Source: Pseudomonas monteilii (lineage in GTDB: Bacteria; Pseudomonadota; Gammaproteobacteria; Pseudomonadales; Pseudomonadaceae). From it: a DNA stretch of 64,000 nucleotides. The position numbers and the translations under genes are program-made. The notes under the pieces were generated by a model. That model searched no databases. It had not been told where the DNA came from and saw nothing but the letters and a program-made list of their open reading frames with translations. Every line of letters starts with the position of its first letter. The stretch's first letter is position 1. Of this stretch, positions 48,434 through 62,000 are shown one piece after another. The stretch is taken from NCBI GenBank assembly GCA_001534745.1, contig CP013997.1, forward strand, positions 4,464,001 through 4,528,000, in the 5' to 3' direction.

Positions 48434-49936
48434 ATGCCGCATACCAAAGCGAAGAACCTGTCCCTGATCGCCGCCATCGACCTTGGCTCCAACAGCTTCC
48501 ACATGGTTGTGGCCAAGGCCCACCTGACCGAGATCCGCATTCTCGAGCGACAGGGCGAGAAGGTTCAGCTGGCCGCCGGCATCGGCGAGGATCGCCTGCT
48601 CAGCGAGGAAGCCATGCAACGCGGCCTCGACTGCCTCAAGCGCTTCGCCCAACTGATCAATGGCCTGCCCGATGGCGCCGTCAGGATCGTCGGCACCAAC
48701 GCCCTGCGCGAAGCCCGCAACCGGGCCGAGTTCATCCACCGGGCCGAGGCCATCCTGGGTCATCCCGTGGAGGTCATCTCCGGCCGCGAAGAAGCGCGCC
48801 TGATCTACCTGGGCGTTTCACACACCCTGGCCGACACCCCAGGCAAGCGCCTGGTCGCCGACATCGGCGGTGGCAGTACCGAGTTCATCATCGGCCAGCG
48901 GTTCGAACCCCTGCTGCGCGAAAGCCTGCAAATGGGCTGCGTGAGCTTCACGCAGCGTTATTTCCGCGACGGCAAGATCACCCCGGCGCGTTACGCACAA
49001 GCCTACACGGCCGCGCGCCTGGAGCTGATGAGCATCGAGCATGGCCTGCATCGGCTGGGCTGGGACGAAGCCATCGGTTCGTCCGGCACCATCCGCGCCA
49101 TCGGCGCGGCCATCAAGGCCGGTGGACAAGGGTCTGGCGAAGTCAATGCGGCTGGCCTGGCCTGGCTCAAGCGCAAGCTGTTCAAGCTTGGCGAGACCGA
49201 CAAGATCGACTTCGACGGGGTCAAGCCGGACCGCCGTGCGATCTTCCCGGCCGGGTTGGCGATCCTCGAAGCCATCTTCGATGCCCTGGAGCTGCAGCAG
49301 ATGACCCACTGCGACGGCGCGCTGCGTGAAGGCGTGCTGTACGACCTGCTGGGCCGTCATCATCACGAAGACGTGCGCGAGCGCACCCTCAGCTCCCTGA
49401 TGGAGCGGTACCACGCCGACCAGCAGCAAGCCGAACGCGTCGAGCGCAAGGCGTTGCATGCCTTCGATCAGGTGGCCGCCGCCTGGGGCCTCGAGGAAGG
49501 CAACTGGCGGGACCTGCTGGGCTGGGCGGCCAAGGTGCACGAGATCGGGCTGGACATCGCGCATTACCACTACCACAAGCACGGCGCCTACCTGATCGAA
49601 CACTCTGACCTGGCGGGGTTCTCGCGCGAGGACCAGCAGATGCTGGCGCTGCTGGTGCGTGGCCATCGACGCAACATTCCCAAGGACCGTTTCGCGGAGT
49701 TCGGCGCAGAAGGCGAGACCTTGATCCGCCTGTGCGTGCTGCTGCGCTTCGCCATCCTCTTCCACCATATCCGCGGCACCCAGCAGATGCCCAAGGTCGA
49801 GTTGCATCCCGGGCACGACCGACTGGACGTGGTGTTCCCGGAAGGCTGGCTGGAACAGAACCAGCTGACCCAGGCCGACTTCGCCAACGAGGCGCAGTGG
49901 CTGGCTCGGGTCGGCTTCGTCCTCAGCGTACGCTGA
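48434..49936 (+). CDS. ppx: exopolyphosphatase
   Basis: Enzyme of 500 residues that removes terminal phosphates from polyphosphate and possibly pppGpp. The ASKHA-fold motifs are [17 protein letters not shown] at residues 12-28, [10 protein letters not shown] near 97 and [12 protein letters not shown] near 140. The C-terminal HD-like domain has [20 protein letters not shown] near 370. It is divergent from trxA and convergent with ppk. Both end in LSVR because the overlap is a palindrome. Confidence 0.96.
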   Translation: MPHTKAKNLSLIAAIDLGSNSFHMVVAKAHLTEIRILERQGEKVQLAAGIGEDRLLSEEAMQRGLDCLKRFAQLINGLPDGAVRIVGTNALREARNRAEFIHRAEAILGHPVEVISGREEARLIYLGVSHTLADTPGKRLVADIGGGSTEFIIGQRFEPLLRESLQMGCVSFTQRYFRDGKITPARYAQAYTAARLELMSIEHGLHRLGWDEAIGSSGTIRAIGAAIKAGGQGSGEVNAAGLAWLKRKLFKLGETDKIDFDGVKPDRRAIFPAGLAILEAIFDALELQQMTHCDGALREGVLYDLLGRHHHEDVRERTLSSLMERYHADQQQAERVERKALHAFDQVAAAWGLEEGNWRDLLGWAAKVHEIGLDIAHYHYHKHGAYLIEHSDLAGFSREDQQMLALLVRGHRRNIPKDRFAEFGAEGETLIRLCVLLRFAILFHHIRGTQQMPKVELHPGHDRLDVVFPEGWLEQNQLTQADFANEAQWLARVGFVLSVR

Positions 49937-49937
49937 G
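49922..49937. other. 16-bp palindrome forming the ppx/ppk convergent overlap
   Basis: CTCAGCGTACGCTGAG is a perfect palindrome that encodes the last codons and stop of both ppx (plus) and ppk (minus). The two genes overlap by 14 bp, and both proteins end Leu-Ser-Val-Arg. It may act as a weak hairpin at both 3' ends. Confidence 0.85.
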
Positions 49938-52151
49938 AACCGGGTTGCTCAGGCGCTCCAGCAGGGTCGCCTGGGCATTGCGTGGGTTCTGGTTGCCGGT
50001 CGGTGTGCTACGCACGTAGCGGCCATCGGACTGCAGGATCCAGGCGTGGGTGTTGTCGGTCAGGTAGCTGTCCAGCTCCTTCTTGACGCGCATGATCAGT
50101 TTCTTGCCCTCGACCGGGAAGCAGGTCTCTACACGCTTGTCGAGGTTGCGCTCCATCCAGTCGGCGCTGGACAGGAACATCTGCTCCTCGCCGCCATTGA
50201 GGAAATAGAACACCCGCGTGTGCTCCAGGAAGCGCCCGACGATCGAGCGCACCTGGATGTTGTGCGACACCCCCGGAATGCCCGGCCGCAGGCAGCACAT
50301 GCCCCGCACCACCAGGTCGATGCGCACGCCGGCCTGGCTGGCCTTGTACAGGGCGCGGATGATCTTGGCATCGGTCAGCGAGTTGAACTTGGCGATGATG
50401 TGCGCAGGCTTGCCGTCCACCGCGAACTGCGTTTCGCGCGCGATCATGTCGAGCATGCCCTTCTTCAGGGTGAACGGCGCGTGCAGCAGCTTCTTCATGC
50501 GCAGGGTCTTGCCCATGCCGATCAACTGACTGAACATCTTGCCCACGTCTTCGCACAGCGCATCGTCGGAGGTCAGCAGGCTGTAGTCGGTGTACAGACG
50601 GGCGTTGCCAGCGTGGTAGTTGCCCGTGCCCAGGTGGGCGTAACGCACGATGTCGCCGGCCTCCCGTCGCAGGATCAGCATCATCTTGGCGTGGGTCTTG
50701 AAGCCGACCACGCCATAGATCACCACCGCGCCCGCTGCCTGCAGACGGCTGGCCATCTGCAGGTTGGACTCTTCGTCGAAGCGGGCGCGCAGCTCGATGA
50801 CGGCGGTGACTTCCTTGCCATTACGTGCCGCGTCGACCAGTGCATCGACGATTTCCGAGTTGGCACCGCTGCGGTACAGGGTCTGGCGCACCGCCAGCAC
50901 GTGGGGGTCCTTGGCAGCCTGGCGCAACAGGTCGACCACCGGCGTGAAGGACTCGAAGGGGTGCATCAACAGCACGTCCTGCTTGCCGATGACGCTGAAG
51001 ATGTTGTCCGCGTTCTGCAGCAGCTTCGGAATGGCCGGCGTGAAGGGGGTGTACTGCAGCTCTGGGTGACTGTCCAGGCCCGTGATGCTGAACAGGCGCG
51101 TCAGGTTCACCGGGCCGTTGACCTGGTACAGCTCGCTCTCGCTCAGGTTGAACTGCTTGAGCAGGTAGTCGGACAAGTGCTTGGGGCAGGTGTCGGCGAC
51201 TTCGAGCCGCACGGCATCGCCGTAGCGACGCGAGAACAGCTCGCCGCGCAAGGCACGCGCCAGGTCCTCGACGTCCTCGGAGTCCAGCGCCAGGTCGGCG
51301 TTGCGGGTCAGCCGGAACTGGTAGCAGCCCTTGACCTTCATGCCCTGGAACAGGTCGTCGGCGTGTGCATGGATCATCGACGACAGGAACACATGGTTGG
51401 CACCTGGCCCACCGACGTCTTCCGGTACACGGATCACCCGTGGCAGCAGCCGTGGTGCGGGGATGATGGCCAGACCCGAATCGCGCCCGAAGGCATCGAC
51501 ACCCTCGAGCTCGACGATGAAGTTCAGGCTCTTGTTGACCAGCAACGGGAAGGGGTGCGTCGGGTCGAGGCCGATCGGAGTGATGATCGGCGCGATCTCG
51601 TCGCGGAAATAGCGGCGCACCCAGGTCTTGAGCTTGGGTGTCCAGTAGCGTCGGCGAATGAAGCGGATCTGATGCTTGGCCAGCTCGGGCAGCAGCACAT
51701 CGTTGAGGATGGCGTACTGTCGCTCGACTTCCAGGTGCACCAGTTCGCTGATCCGCGCCATGGCCTGATGGGGTTGCAGGCCATCGGCGCCGGCCTGTTC
51801 GCGGGCGAAGGCGATCTGCTTCTTCAGGCCGGCGACGCGGATCTCGAAGAACTCGTCCAGGTTGCTGGAAAAGATCAGCAGGAACTTCAAGCGCTCCAGC
51901 AGCGGATACGACTCGTCCAGCGCCTGTTCGAGCACGCGGATGTTGAACTGCAGCTGCGACAGCTCACGATGAATGTACAGACTGCTGTCGTCCAGCCCTG
52001 GAATGGCGATGGCCGGCACGGGTGCCGGAGCAGGCGCCACGGCGTCCGGGGCCGCCTCGAGGGCAGGCAGGTCTGGAGGCGTCTGCACCAGCTCGGTGGG
52101 CACCGCGTGGGCTTCCTGGGGGTCGAACGGTGTCGGCACTTCGTTATTCAT
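49923..52151 (-). CDS. ppk: polyphosphate kinase 1
   Basis: Membrane-associated enzyme of 742 residues that polymerises ATP gamma-phosphate into polyphosphate. A proline/alanine-rich N-terminal extension (about 1-52) precedes [19 protein letters not shown]. The first PLD-like region has [14 protein letters not shown] with the phosphorylated His near 460. The second has [25 protein letters not shown] lies 7 bases before the ATG. It lies 19 bp downstream of hemB on the same strand. Confidence 0.97.
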   Translation of the reverse strand: MNNEVPTPFDPQEAHAVPTELVQTPPDLPALEAAPDAVAPAPAPVPAIAIPGLDDSSLYIHRELSQLQFNIRVLEQALDESYPLLERLKFLLIFSSNLDEFFEIRVAGLKKQIAFAREQAGADGLQPHQAMARISELVHLEVERQYAILNDVLLPELAKHQIRFIRRRYWTPKLKTWVRRYFRDEIAPIITPIGLDPTHPFPLLVNKSLNFIVELEGVDAFGRDSGLAIIPAPRLLPRVIRVPEDVGGPGANHVFLSSMIHAHADDLFQGMKVKGCYQFRLTRNADLALDSEDVEDLARALRGELFSRRYGDAVRLEVADTCPKHLSDYLLKQFNLSESELYQVNGPVNLTRLFSITGLDSHPELQYTPFTPAIPKLLQNADNIFSVIGKQDVLLMHPFESFTPVVDLLRQAAKDPHVLAVRQTLYRSGANSEIVDALVDAARNGKEVTAVIELRARFDEESNLQMASRLQAAGAVVIYGVVGFKTHAKMMLILRREAGDIVRYAHLGTGNYHAGNARLYTDYSLLTSDDALCEDVGKMFSQLIGMGKTLRMKKLLHAPFTLKKGMLDMIARETQFAVDGKPAHIIAKFNSLTDAKIIRALYKASQAGVRIDLVVRGMCCLRPGIPGVSHNIQVRSIVGRFLEHTRVFYFLNGGEEQMFLSSADWMERNLDKRVETCFPVEGKKLIMRVKKELDSYLTDNTHAWILQSDGRYVRSTPTGNQNPRNAQATLLERLSNPVLSVR

Positions 52152-52170
52152 CAGTCGTTCCTGAAGGGCC

Positions 52171-54017
<1,847 letters not shown>

Positions 54018-54172
54018 GCACGCCCGCCCGCTGACGTTCGTCTGATAACCGACCGCGGTTCTTTTCCAGGCCCTTTGGCACGAAGACATGCGTGGCACAT
54101 ACGGTGGCATGCCTTGAGCGTGCGTATCTGCCACACTGTCGTCATCGATGCCTCGACCTTGGAGAAACGAGC

Positions 54173-54838
54173 ATGCAGAAGAAGATTGCGGTGATCTTGT
54201 CGGGTTGTGGCGTCTACGATGGCGCTGAAATCCACGAAAGCGTCATTACCCTGCTACGCCTCGATCAGCGTGGCGCACAGGTGCAGTGTTTTGCACCCGA
54301 TATCGATCAGAAGCACGTCATCAACCACTTGACCGGCGAAGAGACCCCGGGCTCGCGCAACGTATTGGTGGAGTCGGCGCGCATCGCGCGTGGCCAGGTC
54401 AAGGACCTGCGCGAAGCCAGGGCCGATGAGTTCGACGGACTGATCGTGCCGGGTGGCTTCGGGGCCGCCAAGAACCTCTCCGATTTCGCTGACAAGGGCG
54501 CCGACTGCAGTGTGCAGCCCGAGGTACTGGCTTTCATCGAGGCTTTCGCCGAACAGGGCAAGCCCGTGGGCCTGATGTGCATTGCGCCGGCCTTCGCGGC
54601 GAAGATCTACGGTGAAGGCGTTGTGTGCACGATCGGCAACGATGCCGAGACCCTGGCAGCCCTGGTTGAGATGGGCGCCGCGCACGAAGAATGCGACGTG
54701 CACGACATCGTCGAGGACACCAAGCGCAAGCTGGTCACCACACCCGCCTACATGCGCACGCAGTCGATCAGCGAAGCGGCTGCAGGCATCTACAAGCTCG
54801 TGGACCGGGTGCTGGAGCTGACCCACGCCGACTGGTGA
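54173..54838 (+). CDS. elbB: ElbB-like glyoxalase (DJ-1/PfpI superfamily)
   Basis: Protein of 221 residues with KKIAVILSGCGVYDGAEIHE at the start, FDGLIVPGGFGAAKNLSDFA near 85 and the nucleophile-elbow Cys in GLMCIAPAFAAK near 135. This matches isoprenoid biosynthesis glyoxalase ElbB. The E. coli enzyme has weak glyoxalase activity, and its physiological substrate is uncertain. GGAG lies about 8 bases before the ATG. It appears as a single gene. Confidence 0.93.
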   Translation: MQKKIAVILSGCGVYDGAEIHESVITLLRLDQRGAQVQCFAPDIDQKHVINHLTGEETPGSRNVLVESARIARGQVKDLREARADEFDGLIVPGGFGAAKNLSDFADKGADCSVQPEVLAFIEAFAEQGKPVGLMCIAPAFAAKIYGEGVVCTIGNDAETLAALVEMGAAHEECDVHDIVEDTKRKLVTTPAYMRTQSISEAAAGIYKLVDRVLELTHADW

Positions 54839-54881
54839 GGACGGCCGGCAGCCTGCTGAAGGCCTTGCAACATGGCTGACA

Positions 54882-55343
54882 TCAGGCGCCTGCCTGACGC
54901 AGCAGCCGCGTCAGGATGCGATCCAGCGCATTGGCGAACGCCTGCTTCTCCCGTTCGCCGTAGGGCGCCTGCCCTCCTCCGACCTGGCCTTGCTCGCGCA
55001 ACTCGGTGAAGAGGTTGCGCACGGCCAGGCGGTCGCCCATGTTCCGCTCATCGAATTCTCGGCCACGCGGATCCAGGGCGGCGACGCCCTTCTTGATCAA
55101 CCGATCGGCCAGGGGTACGTCGCTGCAGATCGCCAGCTCGCCGGGCAAGGCGTTGTCGACCAGGTAATCGTCCGCAGCATCCATGCCGCTGGGCACGACG
55201 ATCAGGCGCACGCAGGTCAGGGTGGGCTTGGCCAGGGCTTGGCCGGCGACCATCACCACCTCCAGCTTGCGCTTGAGGGCGAACTTGATCACCAGGTCCT
55301 TGGCAGCTTTCGGGCAGGCATCGGCGTCGATCCAGATACGCAT
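54882..55343 (-). CDS. UPF0178 (YaiI/DUF188) family protein
   Basis: Protein of 153 residues with the family's N-terminal MRIWIDADACPKAAKDLV and the PIN-like acidic residues, LVDNALPGELAICSDVPLAD near 75 and LDPRGREFDERNMGDRLAVR near 105. The fold is related to PIN-domain nucleases, but no activity is proven. The start is the ATG beginning MRIWIDAD; the frame continues upstream without family character. Confidence 0.9.
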   Translation of the reverse strand: MRIWIDADACPKAAKDLVIKFALKRKLEVVMVAGQALAKPTLTCVRLIVVPSGMDAADDYLVDNALPGELAICSDVPLADRLIKKGVAALDPRGREFDERNMGDRLAVRNLFTELREQGQVGGGQAPYGEREKQAFANALDRILTRLLRQAGA

Positions 55344-55505
55344 CGTGGGTAGGCAGTCCTGAGTAGGGTCGGTGGGGAAGTATGGCCTAGCGGCGGGAGA
55401 GGCTTCAAACGGTAGGCGAACGTGTGACATGGCGGGGTTCATGGACCCTGCGGTCCACTCTCCGTCACGTCGATGCCCGGGCGGACGCCCAGGCGTGGCG
55501 TCGAT

Positions 55506-55847
55506 TCAGATCAATCCTTCTTCCTCGTCTTCCTTGATCAAGGTGGTCAGGCTCCCCAGCGCCTTGCGCGCATGCGAGCGGCTGAGCAGCTTGGCCTGTG
55601 CACCCGGCGGCAGATCGGTGATGCTGAAGACCCCTTTTGCCGTCAGCACTTCGATCAGGTCCTCGAGCACCCGGATCATGTCGAGGTCGCTCTGTTTCAA
55701 CTGCTTCAGGCTGTTTTCCACCACATCGTCGGCGAACCAGTCCTGAATCTCGGCATGGTCCGGCGGCAGTGTCTCGGTGGATTCGGCATAGGGCGCAGCT
55801 TCCACACGCAGCAGCCGACCTCCGGCGTCGCGTTGCACGTAGAACAT
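55506..55847 (-). CDS. conserved small Pseudomonas protein (tryptophan synthase beta-like)
   Basis: Protein of 113 residues starting MFYVQRDAGGRLLRVE, with an acidic middle (PPDHAEIQDWFADDVVEN), LDMIRVLEDLIEVLTAKGVF and an acidic end EDEEEGLI. Homologues in Pseudomonas are labelled tryptophan synthase subunit beta-like, although the sequence is far too short for that enzyme. GAGGGAA precedes the ATG; an ATG 5 codons earlier is less well placed. Function unknown, probably cytoplasmic. Confidence 0.82.
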   Translation of the reverse strand: MFYVQRDAGGRLLRVEAAPYAESTETLPPDHAEIQDWFADDVVENSLKQLKQSDLDMIRVLEDLIEVLTAKGVFSITDLPPGAQAKLLSRSHARKALGSLTTLIKEDEEEGLI

Positions 55848-56004
55848 GGCGTGTTCCCTCATCACGATGATGCTTGTTGGTAGATCGCAGCATAGGCAAA
55901 GTTCACCCACTTCGCCGGCCAGAAGCGCGAGTATGCGCTGTGGACGGCGAGAGGCAAACCCTCCACGTCGCGATGGCCGGTCAAGGCCACCACGAACGCG
56001 TGGA

Positions 56005-59000
56005 TCAGTTGTTGGAGTTGTCGATCTTGATGGTCGGGTCGGCACCGCTGATCAACGAGTTGATGCTGGAAGTCGACCAGTTGACACCTTCGAGCTTGAT
56101 CGACACATCGGCGTTGGCCAGGCCACCCGCTGCGTTGAGCTTGCCCTCGCTGCTGACCTGCAAGGTCGAGCTGCCGTCGACCGTGCTGATCTTCAGGAAG
56201 TTGTCGATGGTGCTGGCCTTCTCGCCCTGCAACAGATCACGCAGATCGATACGGTCGCCTTCACTGGCCTTGAAGTCCTTGATCACGTCATTGCCCGTGT
56301 CACCTGCCCTCCAGATGAAGGTATCGGCACCCGTGCCGCCGGTCAGGGTGTCGTTGCCCTTGCCGCCGATGAGGAGGTCGTCGCCTTCGCCACCGTCCAG
56401 CAAGTCATTGCCGTTGCCGCCGAGCAGGATGTCGTTGCCCTTGCCGCCGTACAGCTTGTCGTCACCGCCCTGGCCGAACAGGATGTCGTTGCCATTGCCA
56501 CCGTTGAGGAGGTCGCCCCCATCGTTGGTGCGCGAGACGTCGAACTCGTTGTAGTGCTCGGAGACGTACTTGTGCATCAGTCGCGCATCCACACCGCTGG
56601 CATCGACGCCCAGCTTGCCGGCCACGTACCCTTGCAGTGCCTCGACACCCGTGCCGGTCACGCCGTTGAAAGTCACCAGGTCACCGAACAGGATGTCGTT
56701 GCCGTCACCCCCGTTGACCGTATCGTTGCCTGGTGTGGTCGGCTCGGTATGGCTGAGGATGGCATCGGCCAGCTGACTCGGGTCGATGTTGGTCTGCGGC
56801 GTTTGGTCCGAATCATACGGCTTCAGGTCATTGGCATTGATATCGCTGTTCAGGCCAATGGCTTCGACGTTGGACAAATCAGAGAGCAGTTTGAAGCTGC
56901 CTTGCGAGTTGACCGTCGCGCTATCCGATGGGCTGCCTGTTCCTGCAGTGCTTGATAGCTCGAAACCGCCATTGCCTTCAGCATGAAGCTCGCCTTTCAA
57001 GACGGTCTTCATGTACGAGCTAAACAGCCAGTACTGCTTGACATCTACTGTCAACACGCCGTTGTTGACACTGACATAGGTGTTGCCATTGTCGAAATAG
57101 CGTCCGGCGATGGATCCGCCTGGCTGATACCCGTAGGTGCTCAGGTAGGTGTCCAAGGTGATACCGGACGAAGTCAGGGTCGGGTTGCTGTCTTCACCGG
57201 TCTGATAGGCCGTCGGTTGCCCGTCGGTTATGAAGTAGGTCTGATTAGTGCCTGTGCTACCGGCATTCTTGAGGTTCTGGAACCAGTTGGCAGTCGTCTT
57301 GAAAGCATCTTCATAGTTGGTCAAGCCATCCGATGCCATGGTAGACAGCGCATTTTTCAGCGTCGCCAGGCCCGCATCATTGAGCGTCACCGAGACGGTG
57401 CTCTTGACCTGGGTAGCGAAATCCACCAGCAGGACGTTCACCGTTCCAGACATGGAGCCCTTCACGCTTTCCGCCAGTTTCATGAACACCGTTTCCAACG
57501 ACTTCTTGGCGGCGTCCACGCCCGTCTGACCCATGCTGCCCGACGTGTCGACGATGAAAGCGAGGTTATAGCTCTTGCCAGCTATCACCCGCAGGCCTGA
57601 AACGTCTGCCACGACGATGTCACTGCCAGTACCGGCGTTATACGTATCGTTGCCCGTGGTCAGGTTGGTGGCCGTGTAGGTGTCGGCATAGACCGTCACC
57701 TTCAAGGTCCCCTCGTTGATGGCCGTGCTGCCGCCGACGTTCTCCGAGGACATCGACGTCACCTTCACGTCGAACTGACCGGAGTAGTACGCCGGTGGCT
57801 TGATGGCCAGGTTCGACAGGTTCCAGCCCGTGACGTCCACGGCAGCCGAGCCGACCGTGACGCTGTGGCCTGCGTTGTCGCTGAGCACGGCACCTGCCGG
57901 AATGCCGCTGAGCTTGACGCTCAGGCTCTCGGAACCATCGGTATCGGTCAGCGCAGTACCGATACCGACCAGTTTGACGCTGCCGTTCTCCGGCCCTTCA
58001 TTGAGCTTGTAGCCGTCATAGTAGGTCTGGCCGCTGGCGTTGGTATGCACATCCGATGGCGTCAGCCCGGCACCGGCCATGTCGCTCAGGCTCTGGTACA
58101 TCGGGATGTTGGTACTGCTCAGGTCCGTGACCGCGCCGCTGCCGACCTTGATGTTCAGGTCATAGCTGCCCGGACCCGACTGGTTGGCATGGTACACCTC
58201 GATCGGGTAGTAGCCGCTGGTGGTCGGGGTGAAGCTGCCCGAAATGCTGCCACCGCCGCCCCAGGTCGCATTGACCACGCCTTTGCCGCCGATGGTGACG
58301 TACAAGCTGTCGTCGGCTACGCCACTGAAGGTGTAGACCTTGCCGGCTTCCAGGTACAGCAGGCCCGAGGTCTTGGAGCCGGTCTGGGCCGTCACGCTGC
58401 TGTCGGACTGCACGTTCGTGGTGGTCTCGCTGCGGTTGGCGCTGCCAGAGTTGGCGAACACCGTCTTGAGCGCTTCACCCGTGATGCCGTTGCCGTCGTT
58501 CCCAAGGCCCTTGAGGGTAGTCCAGGACTCCTTGGTCAGACCCAGAGAATTGACGTTGTTGCTGGCGATGCTCAGCGTCGGCTTGTCCGCCACCGGTGCG
58601 ATGTCGATCTTCATCGTCGCTTCGGTGCCGACGTTGGTGCCGTCGAACGGTTTGAACTTGACCTGCGCGTAGTCGGCCTGCTTGTTGCCGACACCCGAAC
58701 CACCATAACCATCGACGCCCGACTGGTTGGCCAGCGGCACGAACTTCAGGTAGCCCTTGCCGATGTCCGCCTGGCTGACCGTCTGGTTCAGCGTGACGTC
58801 CACCCAGGCCGTGCCGTTGAAGAACTTCAACGCGCCCAGGTCCGGCAGTTTGCTGATGCTCACGCTCAGACCGGTGTTGCCGTCGGCGTCCGTGACCTTG
58901 AAGTTGTCCCAGGTGAAGACGTAGTCGGTGTCTTCGACGCCGGTAACTGCGCCGCCGGTGGACACCGGGGCGTTGTCGTTGTCGATGATCGTCGTGGTGA

Positions 59001-62000
59001 TGCTGGACTTGCTGGCGTCGATCGCCAGGTTCTCGAAGCCACCCCCGGTCGCGCTGGTGACCTTGACGACGAAGTTCTCCGCACCTTCGACCAACTGATC
59101 ATCGATGGTCTTGATGTCGAAGCCCACGCTGCTGGCGTTGGCCGGGATCTTCACGGTGGTGACGCCGGTGTAGTCCTGGCCGTTGGTCGCAGTGCCGCTG
59201 TAGGTCAGCGTGACCGTGACTTCGCTCTTCGAGGGGTTGGTCAGGTTCAGCGTGTAGTGCGCCGTTCCGCCTTCGATCACCGAGGCATCGCCGCTGAGGG
59301 TCAGGCTGGTCAGGTCGCCCTGCCCGGCCGGCTCGTCGGTGACGGTGGTGGTGCGGGTTTCTCCACCCAGGGTCAGCTTCTCGAAGACCTCGCCGCCGCT
59401 GACCGAGGCCAGCTTGTTGACGATGTCCGCCTGACCACCCACGTAGGCATCGTCCTTGGCGACGATGGTCACGGTGCCCGTGGTGCTGCCGGCGGCGACC
59501 TTGAGCAGGGTGCCGTCGGTGAGAGTGAAGGTCAGGCCACTGTGGCCACCGACAGGCAGGCCCTGGGCATTGGTCAGGGTCACCGTGTAGGTGACCTGGC
59601 CGCCTTCGGTGACGGTGGTCTTGTCCGCCGTCAGGGTCGCCACGACCTCGTTGATCGTGTCGCTGATCTGCACGGTGGCGCTGCTGTTGATATCGAGGTT
59701 CTCGAACGACTTGCCGACCACGGCAGCGTCCTTGACGCTCAGGGTCAGCGAGCCTGCATCCTTGAACACGTCCTCGCCCTGGATCGGCGCCTTGTAGATC
59801 GCCTGGGTCTGGCCCGCGTCGATGACGACCTGCGCACCGTTGCTCAGCGTCACGGTGAGCGCTTGGTCGAGCTTCTGGCTGACCTTGATGGTGAACGACG
59901 GCTGCTCGGTTTCGTTGACGTCGCCATTGCTGACGATGGTCACCGAGACCTTGTCGCCCTGGTTGGTGGAGCCCGTCGTGCCGCTGCCTGGCTCGTCCTT
60001 CACCGAGGTGAAGACTTCGTCCTGGCTCATCGTCAGTTTTTCGAAGATGTCGCCGCCGGCTACGGTCACCAGTTTGTTGACGATGGTGGCATGGCCGCCG
60101 ATGAAGACGTCGTCTGGCGCAGTGACTTGAGTGGTACCCGTGGCGCTGCCTGCGGCCAGGAACACCTTAGTGCCGTCGGACAGGGTGAAGGTCAAGCCAT
60201 TGTGACCGCTGACTGGCAATCCTTGAGCATTGGTCAAGGTGACGGTGTAGTTGAACGTGTTGCCCTCGATGACCGATGTCTTGTCGACAGTCAGGGTTGC
60301 GATCACTTCGCTGACCGTATCGCTGATCTGCACGGTGGCCGCATCGCCCAGCTGCAGGTTCTCGAAGGCCTTGCCCGTGACCGCAGCGTCCTTGATGCCA
60401 ACGGTCAGCGATCCGGCGTCCTTGAAGACGTCATCACCCTGGATAGGCGCCTTGTACTGGGCCTGGGTCTGGCCGGCCGCGATGACGACACTGGCGCCAT
60501 TGGTCAGGGTCACGGTGAGGTCGCGATCCAGTATCTGATTGACCTTGACGGTGAAGGCTGGCGCCTGCGACTCGTCCACATCGCCATTGCTGGTGATGGT
60601 GACCAGCACCTTGTCGCCCTGGTTGTTGGAGCCAGTCGTACCCGAGCCTGGCTCGTCGGTGACGGTCGTGGTGCGGGTTTCGCCGCCCAGGGTCAACTTC
60701 TCGAAGTTGTCACCGCCGCTGACCGAGACCAGCTTGTTGACGATGTCGGCCTGGCCGCCGGTGTATACGTCGTCCTTCGCCACGATGGTCGCGGTGCCGG
60801 AGGTGCTGCCAGCCGGGATCTTGACCACGGTGCCGTCGGTCAGGGTGAAGGTCAGGCCGTTGTGGCCACTGACCGGCAGACCTTGGGCGTTGGTCAGGGT
60901 CACGGTGTAGGTGACCTGACCGCCTTCGGTGACGGTGGTCTTGTCAGCGGTCAGTGTCGCCACGACTTCGCTGGTGGTGTCGGTGATCTGCAGCGTGGCT
61001 GGCGTGGTGCTCAGTTGCAGGTTCTCGAAGCCTTTGTTGCCGGCATCGACTGCGCTCTGCACGCCCAGCTTCACGGTTTCGCCATCTTTGAAGACGTCGT
61101 CGCCTTGAGCCGCCAGGGTGTAGGTAGCCGTGGTTGCGCCGGCTTTGACGGTCACAGTGGCACCGTTGCTGAGGGTGACGTTGAGGTCACGCTCCAGCGT
61201 GCGGTTGAGGGCGACGGTGAAGGTCGCCGGCTGGTTCTCGTTGACGCTGGTCTGGTCGGCGGTGATGCCGACAGTGACCAGATCGCCGCCGTTCGAAGTG
61301 CCAGTACCGCCTGGGTTGCCAGGGGTGCCAGTCTCATCGGTGACGGTCGTGGTGCGGGTTTCGCCGCCCAGGGTCAGCTTCTCGAAGTTGTCGCCGCCGC
61401 TGACCGAAACCAGCTTGTTGACGATGTCGGCTTGACCGCCGGTGTATACGTCGTCCTTCGCCACGATAGTCGCGGTGCCAGTGGTGCTGCCCGCAGGTAC
61501 CTTGACCACGGTGCCGTCGGTCAGGGTGAAGGTCAGGCCGTTGTGGCCACTGACCGGCAGACCTTGGGCGTTTGTCAGGGTCACGGTGTAGGTGACTTGG
61601 CCGCCTTCGGTGACGGTGGTCTTGTCGGCCGTCAGCGTTGCCACGACTTCGCTGGTGGTGTCGGTGATCTGCAGCGTGGCTGGCGTAGTGCTCAGTTGCA
61701 GGTTCTCGAAGCCCTTGCCGCCAGCATCGACTGCACTCTGCACGCCCAGCTTCACGGTTTCGCCATCTTTGAAGACGTCGTCGCCTTGGGCTGCCAAGGT
61801 GTAGGTAGCCGTGGTTGCGCCTGCTTTCACGGTGACCACGCCACCATTGGTCAGCGTGACGTTCAGGTCACGCTCCAGCGTGCGGTTGAGGGTGACGGTG
61901 AAGGTCGCCGGCTGGTTCTCGTTGACGCTGGTCTGGTCGGCAGTGATGCCCACGGTGACCAGATCGCCGCCGTTCGAGGTACCGGTACCGCCTGGGTTGC

